DNA of 64,000 bases from Streptococcus oralis. Lineage in GTDB: Bacteria; Bacillota; Bacilli; Lactobacillales; Streptococcaceae. Shown in pieces: positions 1 to 9,260 of this stretch; the first letter of the stretch is position 1; every line of letters begins with the position of its first letter. The translations under genes were made by a program, and so were the position numbers. The notes beneath the pieces are model-generated. The model was not told where the DNA came from. It was given only the letters and a program-made list of their open reading frames with translations, and ran no database searches. The stretch is taken from NCBI RefSeq assembly GCF_019334565.1, contig NZ_CP079724.1, positions 641,001 to 705,000 on the forward strand, read 5' to 3'.

Positions 1-1152
1 GAGGTCGGTAACGACTATCTTATTTTTATAGATGATTTGAATAATAATATCAAAAAAGAAAACGATTATAGTATTTTAAAAAAAGTAGTAATCAATATTT
101 CAAATAACTGTAATCTTTCATGTACATACTGCTATGCTGATGGTGGTAATTACGGAATGATGAATCAACTGATGAATATTGATACAGCAGATAAAATTAT
201 TGATCAGCTAGTCTCTCGCAGAATTCAATGTATAAAGAGATTAATCCTTTTTGGAGGCGAGCCGTTTTTAAATATTGATTTGTTTGTTTATATTATTGAA
301 AAGCTATCTAAAAATATTGAGATTCAAAAAATTGAAACTGTGACAAATGGTACCATCCTAAATAAGAAAGTTGAAATGATGATTAACAATTATCATCCTT
401 TTTTAACAGTTAGCCTTGATGGCCCACAATTGATTCACGATAAGTTAAGAGGCAAGGGAAGTCATAGACGAACATTGAATTTTATTCAGTATTTAAAAGA
501 AATAGATTACGAAAATTTTGAAGTCGCTTCTACTTACACGCGGATGCATCAAATACTTGGATTTCAAAAAGGGGATATCTATAGATATTTTACTGATATG
601 GGTGTTAGATTTAATATCAATAATGTATTTAGCAAAAATAAAATTCTAATAGTTAAAGAAATGGAAATGACTGAAGAAAATAGAAAAACATTTATCGATC
701 AGTCATTCGAAGATATTATCAATAATAATGTTAAAAACTACATTAGCCCGATTGTTTATGATGTGCTACTTTCAATGATTTTTAAAAGTAAGATAGAATC
801 GTTTTGTGATGATATTGATCCAGAAACAACAATAACATTTGATGTTGATGGATCAACTAAATCTTGCTTTAGATTTTGGGGGACCCATAGCAGTGATAAA
901 GTTACACAATTCAATAATAAGGATAACTTTTATAAGTGTAAAGATTGTTGGTGTAGAGGAATGTGCATGGAATGTGTCGCAAATATGATTGATGGCTATT
1001 CATCAATTATTTCTGAAGAAGGAAAATTTATTGAGTGTAAAAAACAAGATTTAATGGAATACTGTATTTATAAAATTATTGAATTGAGTAAGGATAAAGA
1101 GCGTTTAACAAAATTAGTTAACAATTTTGAAAGGTTCATTAGATATGCTTAA
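1..1152 (+). CDS. Radical SAM/SPASM peptide-modifying enzyme (5' end outside window)
   Basis: The frame is open from base 1, so the protein starts upstream; the first possible start inside the window is a TTG at 37 with no good ribosome site, so I treat the gene as cut by the edge. The radical SAM cluster motif CNLSCTYC (CxxxCxxC) begins about 25 residues after that TTG and is followed by a GGEP motif typical of SAM binding. The C-terminal third holds a cysteine-rich SPASM-like region (SCFRF, CKDCWCRGMCMEC, ECKKQ, EYC) expected to bind auxiliary iron-sulfur clusters. Such enzymes modify ribosomally made peptides in the cytosol. The next gene overlaps by 8 bp and encodes an ABC exporter, which fits a RiPP maturation/export operon. 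The substrate peptide is not visible. Family call is firm; the product is unknown. Confidence 0.85.
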   Translation, partial: EVGNDYLIFIDDLNNNIKKENDYSILKKVVINISNNCNLSCTYCYADGGNYGMMNQLMNIDTADKIIDQLVSRRIQCIKRLILFGGEPFLNIDLFVYIIEKLSKNIEIQKIETVTNGTILNKKVEMMINNYHPFLTVSLDGPQLIHDKLRGKGSHRRTLNFIQYLKEIDYENFEVASTYTRMHQILGFQKGDIYRYFTDMGVRFNINNVFSKNKILIVKEMEMTEENRKTFIDQSFEDIINNNVKNYISPIVYDVLLSMIFKSKIESFCDDIDPETTITFDVDGSTKSCFRFWGTHSSDKVTQFNNKDNFYKCKDCWCRGMCMECVANMIDGYSSIISEEGKFIECKKQDLMEYCIYKIIELSKDKERLTKLVNNFERFIRYA

Positions 1153-2689
1153 AAAGTTCATCACAAAAAAACATTTGGTGCTCTATTTTATTTTCATTGC
1201 TATTACGTGGTTAGAGGCTATCATCACACCAACCTTGGTATCGATGATTATAGCCAGTTTTGAGAAGAAGATTCTGGATGATTTATGGATAGCCCTTACT
1301 GTAGGTATAATTGGTAATTTATTTATTCTTATTGGATTGGCTGGGAAAAGGTATTATTATGCCAAGTTAGTAGCAGATTTCACTTGGATCACGAAATATA
1401 AATTGTTTGAGCATTTTCTATATAATAAAAATAGTAAAAAAGAGGATATCCTATCCAATCTTGAAAACGATGTCAAACAATTAGAAACGTCTTATCTCGA
1501 ACCAGCAGTCATTATTATTTCCTCAGTTGGTTTTACAATAGTTTCCATTGTATATGCATTGACAACAAATTTTTGGTTGGGCTGGATATTTATCTTTTTT
1601 TACTCTATGCCTGCACTCTGTAGTGGTATAGGTAGTAAAAAATTAGCCCTTATTTCTGAGGAAAAAGCGACGTCGAATCAGGAGTACTTGTCTCAGACAA
1701 CGAATATCATTGGTGGAGAGAGTGTGATTAAAAATTACGGTGCTATGGATTTCTTCTATTCTCTTTTCAGAAGAGCCTTGTCGAAGAGAATTGATCAGGA
1801 CATTCGTTATGAACAACAACGTACGATTAATAATATTCTCATTAATAGTATTGACGCATTTTGTTCGGTAGTTCCCATCATTATCGGTGGTATAATGACT
1901 TATTATAATTATTTGTCAGGAGCTAGTTTTGTTGCAATTTATCTAGTATCTCATAACATAGGCTATCAATTCAATGAATTGTCATATTTTATCAATACCT
2001 ATAAATCAAGCAAGCAGCTTAGGAATCGTTATGATTTTCTACTTCAAGATGCGATTATACAAACAGATGACCTGTCTTCAACATCACTTTTTCCTATCTT
2101 AGTTGATTGCGTCAGTTTAAGTTTTGAAGATAATATACTTTTTGAAAATCTATCATTTGAAATTAAAAAAGGAGAAAAAATTGCTCTAATAGGTGCAAGT
2201 GGTTGTGGTAAGTCAACCTTACTTAACCTCATCTATGGGCAACTATCTCCAGATTTGGGGAAGGTGACTTATGCTGGTCAGATCTTAAATCAAGAGCAAG
2301 TTGCCAAATCAGCTTCTTATATTTTACAAGATTCCTATATTTTTGATGGTTTATCACTTGAGGAGAATATTACCCTTGGAGAGTCGATGGATAATATAAA
2401 GATGGACCTGATTCTTAATCGAGTAAATCTAGAATTTTTAAAGGGACATCTTCTTTATGGAAATCATCTTTCTGGTGGGGAAAAGCAACGTATAGAAATC
2501 GCTCGCAGTTTGTATCATGATAGTGATCTGATTTTGGCAGACGAGGTTAAAGCCAATCTTGATAAAGTGAATTCAAAACAAATTTCAAATATCTTATTAA
2601 CCCTTCCACAAACCTTGGTTGAGGTAATCCACCATTATGATGAGGAGACACTTGCACAATACGACAAAGTAATTAATTTGTCTCAGTGA
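1145..2689 (+). CDS. One-piece ABC exporter (TMD-NBD), probable peptide export
   Basis: About 514 residues. Start chosen at ATG 1145, which has AAGG about 10 bases upstream; an in-frame TTG at 1127 is possible but lacks a ribosome site. The N-terminal ~300 residues hold several hydrophobic membrane segments. The C-terminal part is a nucleotide-binding domain with Walker A (GASGCGKST), signature LSGGEKQR, Walker B (LILADE) and a switch His in VIHHYDEE. The D-loop reads VKANLD instead of the usual TSALD. The gene overlaps the radical SAM gene by 8 bp, so the two are probably translationally coupled, and it most likely exports the modified peptide. No C39 peptidase domain is present, so leader removal, if any, happens elsewhere. 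Confidence 0.85.
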   Translation: MLKKFITKKHLVLYFIFIAITWLEAIITPTLVSMIIASFEKKILDDLWIALTVGIIGNLFILIGLAGKRYYYAKLVADFTWITKYKLFEHFLYNKNSKKEDILSNLENDVKQLETSYLEPAVIIISSVGFTIVSIVYALTTNFWLGWIFIFFYSMPALCSGIGSKKLALISEEKATSNQEYLSQTTNIIGGESVIKNYGAMDFFYSLFRRALSKRIDQDIRYEQQRTINNILINSIDAFCSVVPIIIGGIMTYYNYLSGASFVAIYLVSHNIGYQFNELSYFINTYKSSKQLRNRYDFLLQDAIIQTDDLSSTSLFPILVDCVSLSFEDNILFENLSFEIKKGEKIALIGASGCGKSTLLNLIYGQLSPDLGKVTYAGQILNQEQVAKSASYILQDSYIFDGLSLEENITLGESMDNIKMDLILNRVNLEFLKGHLLYGNHLSGGEKQRIEIARSLYHDSDLILADEVKANLDKVNSKQISNILLTLPQTLVEVIHHYDEETLAQYDKVINLSQ

Positions 2690-2711
2690 CAATCAATAAA
2701 AAGAGGAAAGT

Positions 2712-2851
2712 ATGTCTCGTTCATTTGTAAAATTATTAGTACGCGAATTGTTTGCATTTGGATGACAGTTAACGTCATTGTGTATATATACGTTATTACA
2801 AAATCTGATATTGTAAATTTAATAGATTCAATATTGCCTTTTTATGAATAA
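2712..2851 (+). pseudogene. Small membrane-protein ORF, apparently frameshifted
   Basis: A strong ribosome site (AGAGGAAAG) precedes ATG 2712, which opens a 17-codon ORF (MSRSFVKLLVRELFAFG) ending in TGA at 2763. A second 29-codon ORF starts at ATG 2762, overlapping that stop as ATGA, and is strongly hydrophobic (MTVNVIVYIYVITKSDIVNL...PFYE, stop 2849). Adding one T to the TTT run at 2757-2759 would join the two into one ~46-residue protein with a single membrane helix. It lies 22 bp after the ABC exporter and may have belonged to the same operon. Alternatives are two real coupled mini-ORFs, or chance. I do not recognise the family. Confidence 0.4.
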
Positions 2852-3002
2852 TATAAGTAAAGAATAGTAGCAAACATATTTAATTTACACCTCAATCATG
2901 AAATTTTCTGTCTAACTTTCGTAATATAGATTCATACTTTATTTATCAATTCGATTTCTACTTTTTAATTATAAAGTATGGGTTAAAAGTCGTCGAAATC
3001 AA

Positions 3003-3048
3003 AAAACACATAGTATCAGTTTTTTGAATACCTGATACTATGTGTTTT
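3003..3048. terminator. 17-bp perfect inverted repeat, likely terminator for the minus-strand DUF3042 gene
   Basis: Arms 3003-3019 and 3032-3048 are perfect complements around a 12-nt loop. Read on the minus strand the hairpin is followed by a T-rich tract, so it fits an intrinsic terminator of the minus-strand gene; it may also stop plus-strand reading from the exporter. The rest of 2852-3111 is AT-rich and I see no gene in it, only a 9-bp repeat (2933-2941 / 2972-2980) that could form a long-loop hairpin. Confidence 0.7.
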
Positions 3049-3111
3049 ATTGTGGAAATATTTATTGGGTATTCTCCTCAAATTAAGTTTATCCCCAACT
3101 TCTTTTGTTGC

Positions 3112-3282
3112 TTAATGTGATACGCGGCGGCGAGCTGCTTTTTTGCGGTTTTCTTCGATGAAAGCTGCTTTTTGCTCTTCTGGCTCAATCACTTTCTTTT
3201 TAATTGCGTATACTGCACCTGCAACGGCAGCGACAGTTCCTGCGACACCTGTTACAAGACCTTTAGCGAATCCTTTAGCCAT
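3112..3282 (-). CDS. DUF3042 family small protein
   Basis: 56 residues. The start is set by an excellent minus-strand ribosome site (AAAGGAGGAAG, 7 bases before the ATG at 3282); the longer upstream frame is not coding-like. The sequence has a glycine/alanine-rich hydrophobic stretch (TGVAGTVAAVAGAVYA) followed by a lysine- and glutamate-rich tail ending KKAARRRVSH. This is the layout of DUF3042, a family of short Firmicutes proteins of unknown function. It is transcribed divergently from miaA with about 120 bp between them, and is followed by the strong inverted repeat at 3003-3048. The function is unknown. Confidence 0.85.
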   Translation of the reverse strand: MAKGFAKGLVTGVAGTVAAVAGAVYAIKKKVIEPEEQKAAFIEENRKKAARRRVSH

Positions 3283-3354
3283 GAGTCTTCCTCCTTTATC
3301 TTCCCGATCAGCCAGGCTCCCCAAGTGGTAGCATTTTTCTGACTGACCTTTTTG

Positions 3355-3363
3355 TGATATAAT
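3355..3363 (+). promoter_or_regulatory. Extended -10 promoter of the miaA operon
   Basis: TGATATAAT at 3355-3363 is an extended -10 element; no convincing -35 is seen. It lies 39 bp before the miaA start codon. Confidence 0.6.
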
Positions 3364-3402
3364 AATAGTAACGAAAAAATGGAAATTTTTCAAGGAAAAA
3401 AG

Positions 3403-4287
3403 ATGAAAACAAAAATAATTGTGATTGTTGGACCGACTGCTGTTGGGAAGACAGCCCTTGCTATTGAAGTGGCCAAGCGCTTTGGTGGAGAGGTGGTTAG
3501 TGGTGACAGTCAGCAAGTATACAGAGGGTTGGATATTGGGACGGCCAAGGTTAGCCCAGAGGAGCAAGTAGCTGTTCCTCATCATTTGATTGATGTCAGA
3601 GAGGTGACCGAGTCTTACTCGGCTTTTGATTTTGTTTCAGAAGCTAAGAAGGCTATTGAGGATATTCAAAGCCGTGGCAAGCTAGCCATTATCGCTGGTG
3701 GAACTGGACTTTATATCCAGAGCTTGCTGGAAGGCTATCATCTAGGTGGGGAAACACCTCATGAGGAGATTGTAGCTTATCGGGCTAGTTTGGAGCCTTA
3801 TTCAGATGAGGAATTAGCCCATTTGGTGGAGCAAGCAGGTCTTGATATTCCTCAGTTTAATCGTCGTCGTGCCATGCGCACCTTGGAAATTGCCCATTTT
3901 GGTCAGGATTTGGAAAATCAGGAAAGTCCTTATGAACCTTTGATTATCTGCTTGAATGATGAACGCAGTCAGCTTTATGAGCGTATCAATCGCCGAGTAG
4001 ATCTGATGTTTGAGGCTGGTCTTTTGGATGAGGCCAAGTGGCTCTTTGACCATTATCCAGATGCGCAGGCTGCCAAAGGCATTGGCTACAAGGAACTCTT
4101 TCCTTATTTCCGTGGGGAGCAAACTCTTGAGGAAGCGAGCGAGAGTCTCAAGCAGGCGACCCGCCGTTTTGCCAAGCGTCAGCTGACCTGGTTCCGTAAT
4201 CGTATGCAGGTGACCTTTTATCAGATAGGAGAGTCTGGAGTTCAAAACCGTATTTTAAGCCAGATTGAGGAGTTTTTAGATGATTGA
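3403..4287 (+). CDS. miaA: tRNA dimethylallyltransferase MiaA
   Basis: 294 residues from ATG 3403, which is preceded by AAGGAAAAAAG; an upstream in-frame ATG at 3379 lacks a ribosome site. MiaA transfers a dimethylallyl group to A37 of tRNAs that read UNN codons. The P-loop is GPTAVGKT near the N-terminus, followed by [10 protein letters not shown] and [11 protein letters not shown], all typical of MiaA. The length is normal for the family. It overlaps hflX by 8 bp, and miaA-hflX pairing is widespread in bacteria. It is first in a tightly packed group running to the SDR gene at 7854. Confidence 0.97.
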   Translation: MKTKIIVIVGPTAVGKTALAIEVAKRFGGEVVSGDSQQVYRGLDIGTAKVSPEEQVAVPHHLIDVREVTESYSAFDFVSEAKKAIEDIQSRGKLAIIAGGTGLYIQSLLEGYHLGGETPHEEIVAYRASLEPYSDEELAHLVEQAGLDIPQFNRRRAMRTLEIAHFGQDLENQESPYEPLIICLNDERSQLYERINRRVDLMFEAGLLDEAKWLFDHYPDAQAAKGIGYKELFPYFRGEQTLEEASESLKQATRRFAKRQLTWFRNRMQVTFYQIGESGVQNRILSQIEEFLDD

Positions 4288-5518
4288 AACGGAGAAAAAA
4301 GAGGAACGAGTCCTGCTCATCGGTGTGGAATTGCAGGGCATGGACAATTTTGACCTCTCTATGGAAGAATTGGCCAGTCTGGCTAAGACAGCTGGGGCAG
4401 TCGTTGTAGATAGTTACAGACAAAAACGGGAAAAATATGATTCCAAGACTTTTGTTGGCTCTGGTAAGTTGGAAGAAATCGCTCGAATGGTGGATGCAGA
4501 AGAAATTACTACTGTCATCGTCAATAATCGCTTGACTCCACGGCAAAATGTCAATCTAGAAGAAGTTCTAGGTGTCAAGGTCATTGACCGTATGCAGTTG
4601 ATTTTGGATATCTTTGCCATGCGGGCTCGAAGCCATGAAGGGAAACTCCAAGTCCACCTAGCCCAGCTCAAATATCTCTTACCTCGCTTGGTTGGTCAGG
4701 GGATCATGCTTAGCCGTCAGGCAGGGGGAATTGGTTCTCGTGGTCCAGGTGAAAGCCAGCTGGAACTGAACCGTCGTAGTGTTCGTAATCAAATCACAGA
4801 TATCGAGCGCCAGCTCAAGGTGGTTGAGAAAAATCGGGCGACAGTCAGAGAAAAACGTCTGGAGTCGAGCACCTTTAAAATTGGTCTGATTGGCTACACC
4901 AATGCTGGGAAATCAACCATCATGAACACCTTGACCAGCAAGACCCAGTATGAAGCAGACGAGCTGTTTGCGACCCTGGATGCGACGACAAAGAGTATCC
5001 ATCTTGGAGGCAATCTACAGGTTACCTTGACTGATACCGTTGGCTTTATCCAAGATTTGCCGACTGAGTTGGTGTCCAGTTTCAAGTCAACCTTGGAAGA
5101 AAGCAAGCATGTGGACCTTCTGGTTCATGTCATTGATGCCAGCAATCCTTACCACGAGGAGCACGAAAAAACGGTTCTGTCTATCATGAAAGATTTGGAC
5201 ATGGAGGATATTCCTCGCCTGACCCTTTACAATAAAGCGGATTTAGTGGAGGATTTCATGCCTACCCAAACGCCGTATGCCCTCATTTCTGCCAAGTCTG
5301 AGGATAGTCGTGAGCAGCTGCAAGCATTGTTTTTGGAGAAAATCAAGGATATTTTCGAACCCTTTACCCTGCGCGTGCCTTTTTCAAAGTCTTACAAGAT
5401 TCATGATTTAGAAAATGTAGCGATTCTGGAGGATCGTGACTATCAAGATGACGGGGAAGTGATTACAGGCTACATTTCTGAGAAAAATAAATGGAGGTTA
5501 GAGGAATTTTATGACTGA
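4280..5518 (+). CDS. hflX: Ribosome-associated GTPase HflX
   Basis: 412 residues. HflX is a GTPase that binds the 50S subunit and can split stalled ribosomes. An N-terminal HflX domain with the glycine-rich stretch [13 protein letters not shown] precedes the G domain, which has G1 [10 protein letters not shown]3 DTVGF, G4 NKAD and G5-like SAKS. The ATG at 4280 overlaps the miaA stop by 8 bp, so translation is likely coupled. The next gene overlaps its 3' end, also by 8 bp. The length and all motifs look intact. Confidence 0.97.
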   Translation: MIETEKKEERVLLIGVELQGMDNFDLSMEELASLAKTAGAVVVDSYRQKREKYDSKTFVGSGKLEEIARMVDAEEITTVIVNNRLTPRQNVNLEEVLGVKVIDRMQLILDIFAMRARSHEGKLQVHLAQLKYLLPRLVGQGIMLSRQAGGIGSRGPGESQLELNRRSVRNQITDIERQLKVVEKNRATVREKRLESSTFKIGLIGYTNAGKSTIMNTLTSKTQYEADELFATLDATTKSIHLGGNLQVTLTDTVGFIQDLPTELVSSFKSTLEESKHVDLLVHVIDASNPYHEEHEKTVLSIMKDLDMEDIPRLTLYNKADLVEDFMPTQTPYALISAKSEDSREQLQALFLEKIKDIFEPFTLRVPFSKSYKIHDLENVAILEDRDYQDDGEVITGYISEKNKWRLEEFYD

Positions 5519-6134
5519 TATTAAAACGTTGGCTCTAAAGTATGGAGGTTATACAAGTCTGGATAAGGTCTATCTAGATCAGCTTCTAGCTAGCAAAACA
5601 GAGCAAGAGCAGTTGGCTCTCATCACACCTCCTCCGAGTGTCGTTAATGCCTACTTTGCTGAACTCTACCAGAAAAAGAGTCCTGAAGCTGCGACGGATT
5701 ATTTTTCAGAACTCAGTCAGGAACTGAACCTCTACAATGTTGAACCAAGTTTCACCTTTGAAAATAAGCCTTTTATTCGTCTTAATTTATCTGGCAAATC
5801 CTTTGGCTTTTGCTATGAGGAAGAAGGTCTTGGACGGATTTTCTCTGAAAATGAAGAGGTAATCTCGGATGACTTACTTTTTGAAATTGCGCAAATTTTC
5901 CCCCATCAACTCGTCTTTGAAGAGTCTGGAAAGATTTACATGAAGGATGCCGGAGAAGAGGAAGTTGTTAGTGTGGAGAGTCTCACAGCTTTGACTGATT
6001 TGGAAAGCTTGGCGGATGGTCGTAAACGTCTCAAAGGCTACAGTCAAGAGGATTTACTGCAAGAAGCTGTTGCTTTTTCTGGCAGTCGCTATTTCCGATC
6101 GGAAAACCGCACAGCCATGTTATATATTGATTAA
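5511..6134 (+). CDS. Conserved hypothetical protein downstream of hflX
   Basis: 207 residues. The start at ATG 5511 lies in the hflX 3' end and is preceded by AGAGGAA. The protein is acidic and soluble-looking, with no signal peptide or membrane segment. I see no catalytic motif I can name. It sits between hflX and rnz with 8-bp overlap upstream and 14 bp downstream, so it is co-transcribed with RNA-metabolism genes; a role there would be only an inference. A protein of this size occupies the same place in pneumococcal genomes as I recall them. Confidence 0.8.
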   Translation: MTDIKTLALKYGGYTSLDKVYLDQLLASKTEQEQLALITPPPSVVNAYFAELYQKKSPEAATDYFSELSQELNLYNVEPSFTFENKPFIRLNLSGKSFGFCYEEEGLGRIFSENEEVISDDLLFEIAQIFPHQLVFEESGKIYMKDAGEEEVVSVESLTALTDLESLADGRKRLKGYSQEDLLQEAVAFSGSRYFRSENRTAMLYID

Positions 6135-6148
6135 TTAGAAAGTATCGA

Positions 6149-7078
6149 ATGGATATTCAATTTTTAGGAACAGGGGCTGGTCAGCCCTCTAAAGCCCGCA
6201 ACGTTTCAAGTCTCGCCCTGAAACTCTTGGATGAGATTAACGAAGTTTGGCTCTTTGACTGTGGAGAAGGAACGCAAAATCGCATTCTGGAAACCACGAT
6301 TCGACCACGGAAGGTCAGCAAAATCTTTATCACTCACCTGCATGGAGATCATATCTTTGGCTTGCCAGGATTCCTTTCTAGTCGTGCCTTTCAGGCCAAT
6401 GAAGAGCAGACAGATTTGGACATCTATGGACCGCAAGGGATCAAGTCATTTGTCTTGACCAGTCTACGAGTGTCAGGTTCACGTCTGCCCTATAAGATTC
6501 ATTTCCATGAATTTGACCAAGATTCTCTAGGGAAAATCCTTGAGACCGATAAATTCACAGTGTATGCAGAGGAGTTGGACCACACTATTTTCTGTGTTGG
6601 TTATCGTGTCATGCAAAAGGACTTAGAAGGAACCTTAGATGCTGAAAAACTCAAGGCTGCTGGTGTTCCGTTCGGCCCGCTTTTTGGAAAAATCAAAAAC
6701 GGTCAGGATGTTGTCCTAGAAGACGGCACTAAAATCAAGGCTGCTGATTATATCTCAGCGCCACGTCCAGGTAAGATTATCACCATTCTGGGTGATACCC
6801 GAAAAACCAATGCCAGTGTGCGTCTAGCTGTCAATGCCGATGTCTTGGTTCACGAGTCGACTTATGGTAAGGGAGATGAAAAAATTGCTCGCAATCACGG
6901 TCACTCAACCAATATGCAGGCAGCACAAGTAGCAGCAGAAGCAGGTGCCAAACGCCTCCTACTAAATCATATCAGTGCTCGTTTCCTCTCAAAAGATATC
7001 AGCCAGCTTAAGAAAGATGCTGCAACGATTTTTGAAAACGTCCATGTGGTCAAAGACTTGGAAGAAGTGGAAATCTAG
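6149..7078 (+). CDS. rnz: Ribonuclease Z
   Basis: 309 residues. RNase Z is the metallo-beta-lactamase-fold endonuclease that trims tRNA 3' ends. The zinc motif THLHGDH is followed by IFGLPG, and further ligands lie in the later GDTRKT and NHGHST segments. The N-terminus [11 protein letters not shown] and the exosite-like insertion in the middle are standard for the bacterial family. It lies in the miaA operon, whose products also act on tRNA or ribosomes, with short gaps on both sides. Confidence 0.97.
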   Translation: MDIQFLGTGAGQPSKARNVSSLALKLLDEINEVWLFDCGEGTQNRILETTIRPRKVSKIFITHLHGDHIFGLPGFLSSRAFQANEEQTDLDIYGPQGIKSFVLTSLRVSGSRLPYKIHFHEFDQDSLGKILETDKFTVYAEELDHTIFCVGYRVMQKDLEGTLDAEKLKAAGVPFGPLFGKIKNGQDVVLEDGTKIKAADYISAPRPGKIITILGDTRKTNASVRLAVNADVLVHESTYGKGDEKIARNHGHSTNMQAAQVAAEAGAKRLLLNHISARFLSKDISQLKKDAATIFENVHVVKDLEEVEI

Positions 7079-7098
7079 AAGATTGAGAAAGGATAAGG

Positions 7099-7854
7099 AT
7101 GCGTACGATTCTTATAACAGGAGCTAGCGGAGGTCTAGCCCAAGAAATGATCAAACTCTTGCCTCAAGATCAACTCATTTTGCTAGGTAGAAATAAGGAA
7201 AAACTAGTTCAGCTATACGGAAATCATCCTCAGGCAGAATTGATTGAGATTGATATTACCGATGCTCAAGCCTTAGAAGAACTAGTGGCTGAACTCTATC
7301 AGCGTTATGGTAAGATTGATGTTTTGATTAATAACGCTGGTTACGGGATTTTTGAGGATTTTGACAAGATTTCAGATCAAGATATTCATCAGATGTTTGA
7401 GGTTAACACCTTTGCTTTGATGAATCTGTCTCGTCGTCTTGGAGCTTTCATGAAGGAGAGGGGAAAAGGACATATCATCAATATCGTCAGCATGGCAGGG
7501 TTGATAGCGACTGGCAAGTCTAGTCTCTATTCAGCGACCAAGTTTGCGGCCATCGGTTTTTCAAATGCTTTACGGCTCGAACTCATGCCTTATGGTGTCT
7601 ATGTGACGACGGTTAATCCCGGTCCTATCCGTACAGGGTTTTTCGACCAGGCTGACCCAGACGGCAGTTATCTAAAATCGGTTGACCGTTTCCTACTCGA
7701 GCCAGATGCAGTAGCTAGAAAGATTGTCAAAATCATAGGAAAAAACAAACGGGAACTTAATCTTCCAATCTTGCTCCATTTAGCCCATAAATTTTATACT
7801 CTTTTCCCTAAGCTAGCAGATAAGTTGGCTGGGGAAACCTTTAATTATAAGTAA
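7099..7854 (+). CDS. Short-chain dehydrogenase/reductase
   Basis: 251 residues. The Rossmann cofactor motif TGASGGLAQ is at the N-terminus, NNAGYG follows at about residue 85, and the catalytic YSATK tetrad segment is near residue 150. The substrate is unknown. The start is ATG 7099 behind AAAGGATAAGG. It is the last gene of the miaA group, and a hairpin follows at 7855. The last 197 bp (7658-7854) are duplicated about 2 kb downstream at 9717-9913, after a broken glycosidase gene. Confidence 0.93.
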   Translation: MRTILITGASGGLAQEMIKLLPQDQLILLGRNKEKLVQLYGNHPQAELIEIDITDAQALEELVAELYQRYGKIDVLINNAGYGIFEDFDKISDQDIHQMFEVNTFALMNLSRRLGAFMKERGKGHIINIVSMAGLIATGKSSLYSATKFAAIGFSNALRLELMPYGVYVTTVNPGPIRTGFFDQADPDGSYLKSVDRFLLEPDAVARKIVKIIGKNKRELNLPILLHLAHKFYTLFPKLADKLAGETFNYK

Positions 7855-7884
7855 AAAAGCTATTCCTTTAATGAATAGTTTTTT
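7855..7884 (+). terminator. Intrinsic terminator after the SDR gene
   Basis: Arms 7855-7865 and 7873-7883 pair (one G-U) and end in a T run. Confidence 0.65.
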
Positions 7885-8044
7885 GATTTAATTTCTTGAA
7901 AGAAGAGTGTTTTAAAGTTTAAAATCAAGCTTATTCGTGCCTATTCATAGCTTTTAGGGTATAATACAAATAAAAGAGTTCTAGAAGATACTTAGAGTAC
8001 AATCTAGGTACAAAAAGATAGAATCATGGATACAGGAGTAAAAA

Positions 8045-9112
8045 ATGGCAAAAAAGAAAAGAGTTACCTTACCCAAGGACTTTAATGAACTACTAACTAA
8101 CGGCAATATTGATCAATTAAAGGCCGTGTATGACAAGTGTGAGCTAACTGCCCATGACGGGAGATATAGTTTAAGTACGGCCCTGCATTTTGGTGGGGTT
8201 CCTGATGAGCTGGTTATTTGGCTTGTCGAACAGGGCTTAGATATCAATATCCCTGATTATTATGGAGCGACTCCTTTATATCGTCAGGCAACCATGGGGA
8301 GAGATACTGTAAAACTCTTGCTTGAATTGGGGGCAGATATTGAAAAAAGCAATACTTACGGAAATACACCTCTGCACATGGCAGCTGAGTTTTTTCATCC
8401 TAAGACCGTTGCGCTTCTTTTAGAAAAGGGGGCAAGTGTCAATTCTAAAAATGATAGGGGACAGACTCCACTAGACTTAGTTCTTACTGTCTGTCGGGGA
8501 ATCTATATTGCCCAAACAGCTGAAATCGCCTCTATGCTTCTGGATGCGGGTGCTAAGAAAACACCAGCTATGAAAGAAAAGGTCGAAAATATCGGTAAGG
8601 ATTTTGAATTTCATAGAGAAGGAATCAATCCTGACTATCTAGAAGCAGCAGATAAAGGTTTAGCCAAACTTTACGGTTTGTTTGATGTCAAGCCAGTAGC
8701 CAAACGAATAACCCATGATGGCAGTGCACCAATCTTAGTCAAAGAAGGAACTTGGGGGGAGCAATATGAGGAACTTTGGTCCTTCTTAATCCCTTCAAGT
8801 GGTGCAGCAAAAACTGTTCAGGGAGAAGTTATCCGTATACCAGGTCGAGTTCGAGACGAACTGGATCGCAATGGTGGGGCCAACTGGGACAGGGACTATA
8901 GAAAAATGCTTCAAGCTCTCCCTCAATACTTGTCTCTGGGAAATCCCCTTTCAGACCAAGAATTGGAAGAAAGCAAGCAAGTCATTGCGCGAATTCATAG
9001 CAAAGAAAGTGATGATGAAGGCAGTCTAGACCGTCTGTGTCAGCTAGCTATTGCTTGGATTAAGAAAAATCCTGAACCCCTTTCCCTAGAAAAAACAAGT
9101 TATAAGAGGTAA
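8045..9112 (+). CDS. Ankyrin-repeat protein with an uncharacterised C-terminal domain
   Basis: 355 residues. The start ATG 8045 follows CAGGAGT; a TATAAT at 7960-7965 is a possible -10. Residues ~15-180 form ankyrin repeats with clear units (YGATPLYRQA, LLLELGADIEKSN, YGNTPLHMAAEF, LLLEKGASVNSKN, RGQTPLDLVL). Residues ~215-350 are a separate domain with WSFLIPSSGAAKTVQGE and RNGGANWDRDY, a pattern I associate with a family of bacterial hypothetical proteins; its function is unknown to me. There is no signal peptide, so it is probably cytosolic and protein-binding. It lies alone between a terminator and a glycosidase pseudogene in a rearranged patch, which suggests an accessory gene. Confidence 0.8.
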   Translation: MAKKKRVTLPKDFNELLTNGNIDQLKAVYDKCELTAHDGRYSLSTALHFGGVPDELVIWLVEQGLDINIPDYYGATPLYRQATMGRDTVKLLLELGADIEKSNTYGNTPLHMAAEFFHPKTVALLLEKGASVNSKNDRGQTPLDLVLTVCRGIYIAQTAEIASMLLDAGAKKTPAMKEKVENIGKDFEFHREGINPDYLEAADKGLAKLYGLFDVKPVAKRITHDGSAPILVKEGTWGEQYEELWSFLIPSSGAAKTVQGEVIRIPGRVRDELDRNGGANWDRDYRKMLQALPQYLSLGNPLSDQELEESKQVIARIHSKESDDEGSLDRLCQLAIAWIKKNPEPLSLEKTSYKR

Positions 9113-9211
9113 ATGGAAATTAAATCCAGTTAAAAATATATGATGGATTTATTCAACTATTTATCCAAGTATTGCAATTTAAACCGTAAAAAGTATACTA
9201 GAACCAGCGAT

Positions 9212-9226
9212 TATTAAAACGTTTGC
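9212..9226 (+). promoter_or_regulatory. cre-like site upstream of the neopullulanase remnant
   Basis: ATTAAAACGTTTGCT differs at one position from the CcpA consensus WTGNAANCGNWNNCW. Just upstream are TTGCAA (9172-9177) and TATACT (9193-9198), a weak promoter with 15-bp spacing. This suits a carbon-regulated glycosidase gene, although the gene is now broken. Confidence 0.45.
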
Positions 9227-9260
9227 TTAAAATGATAGTAGACTATTTAGGAGATAAAAT

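Noticed and set aside
3283-3585. N-terminal extension of the DUF3042 frame on the minus strand
   Set aside because: The strong ribosome site at the internal ATG 3282 and the family length of about 56 residues show the upstream part is not translated; it crosses the miaA promoter.
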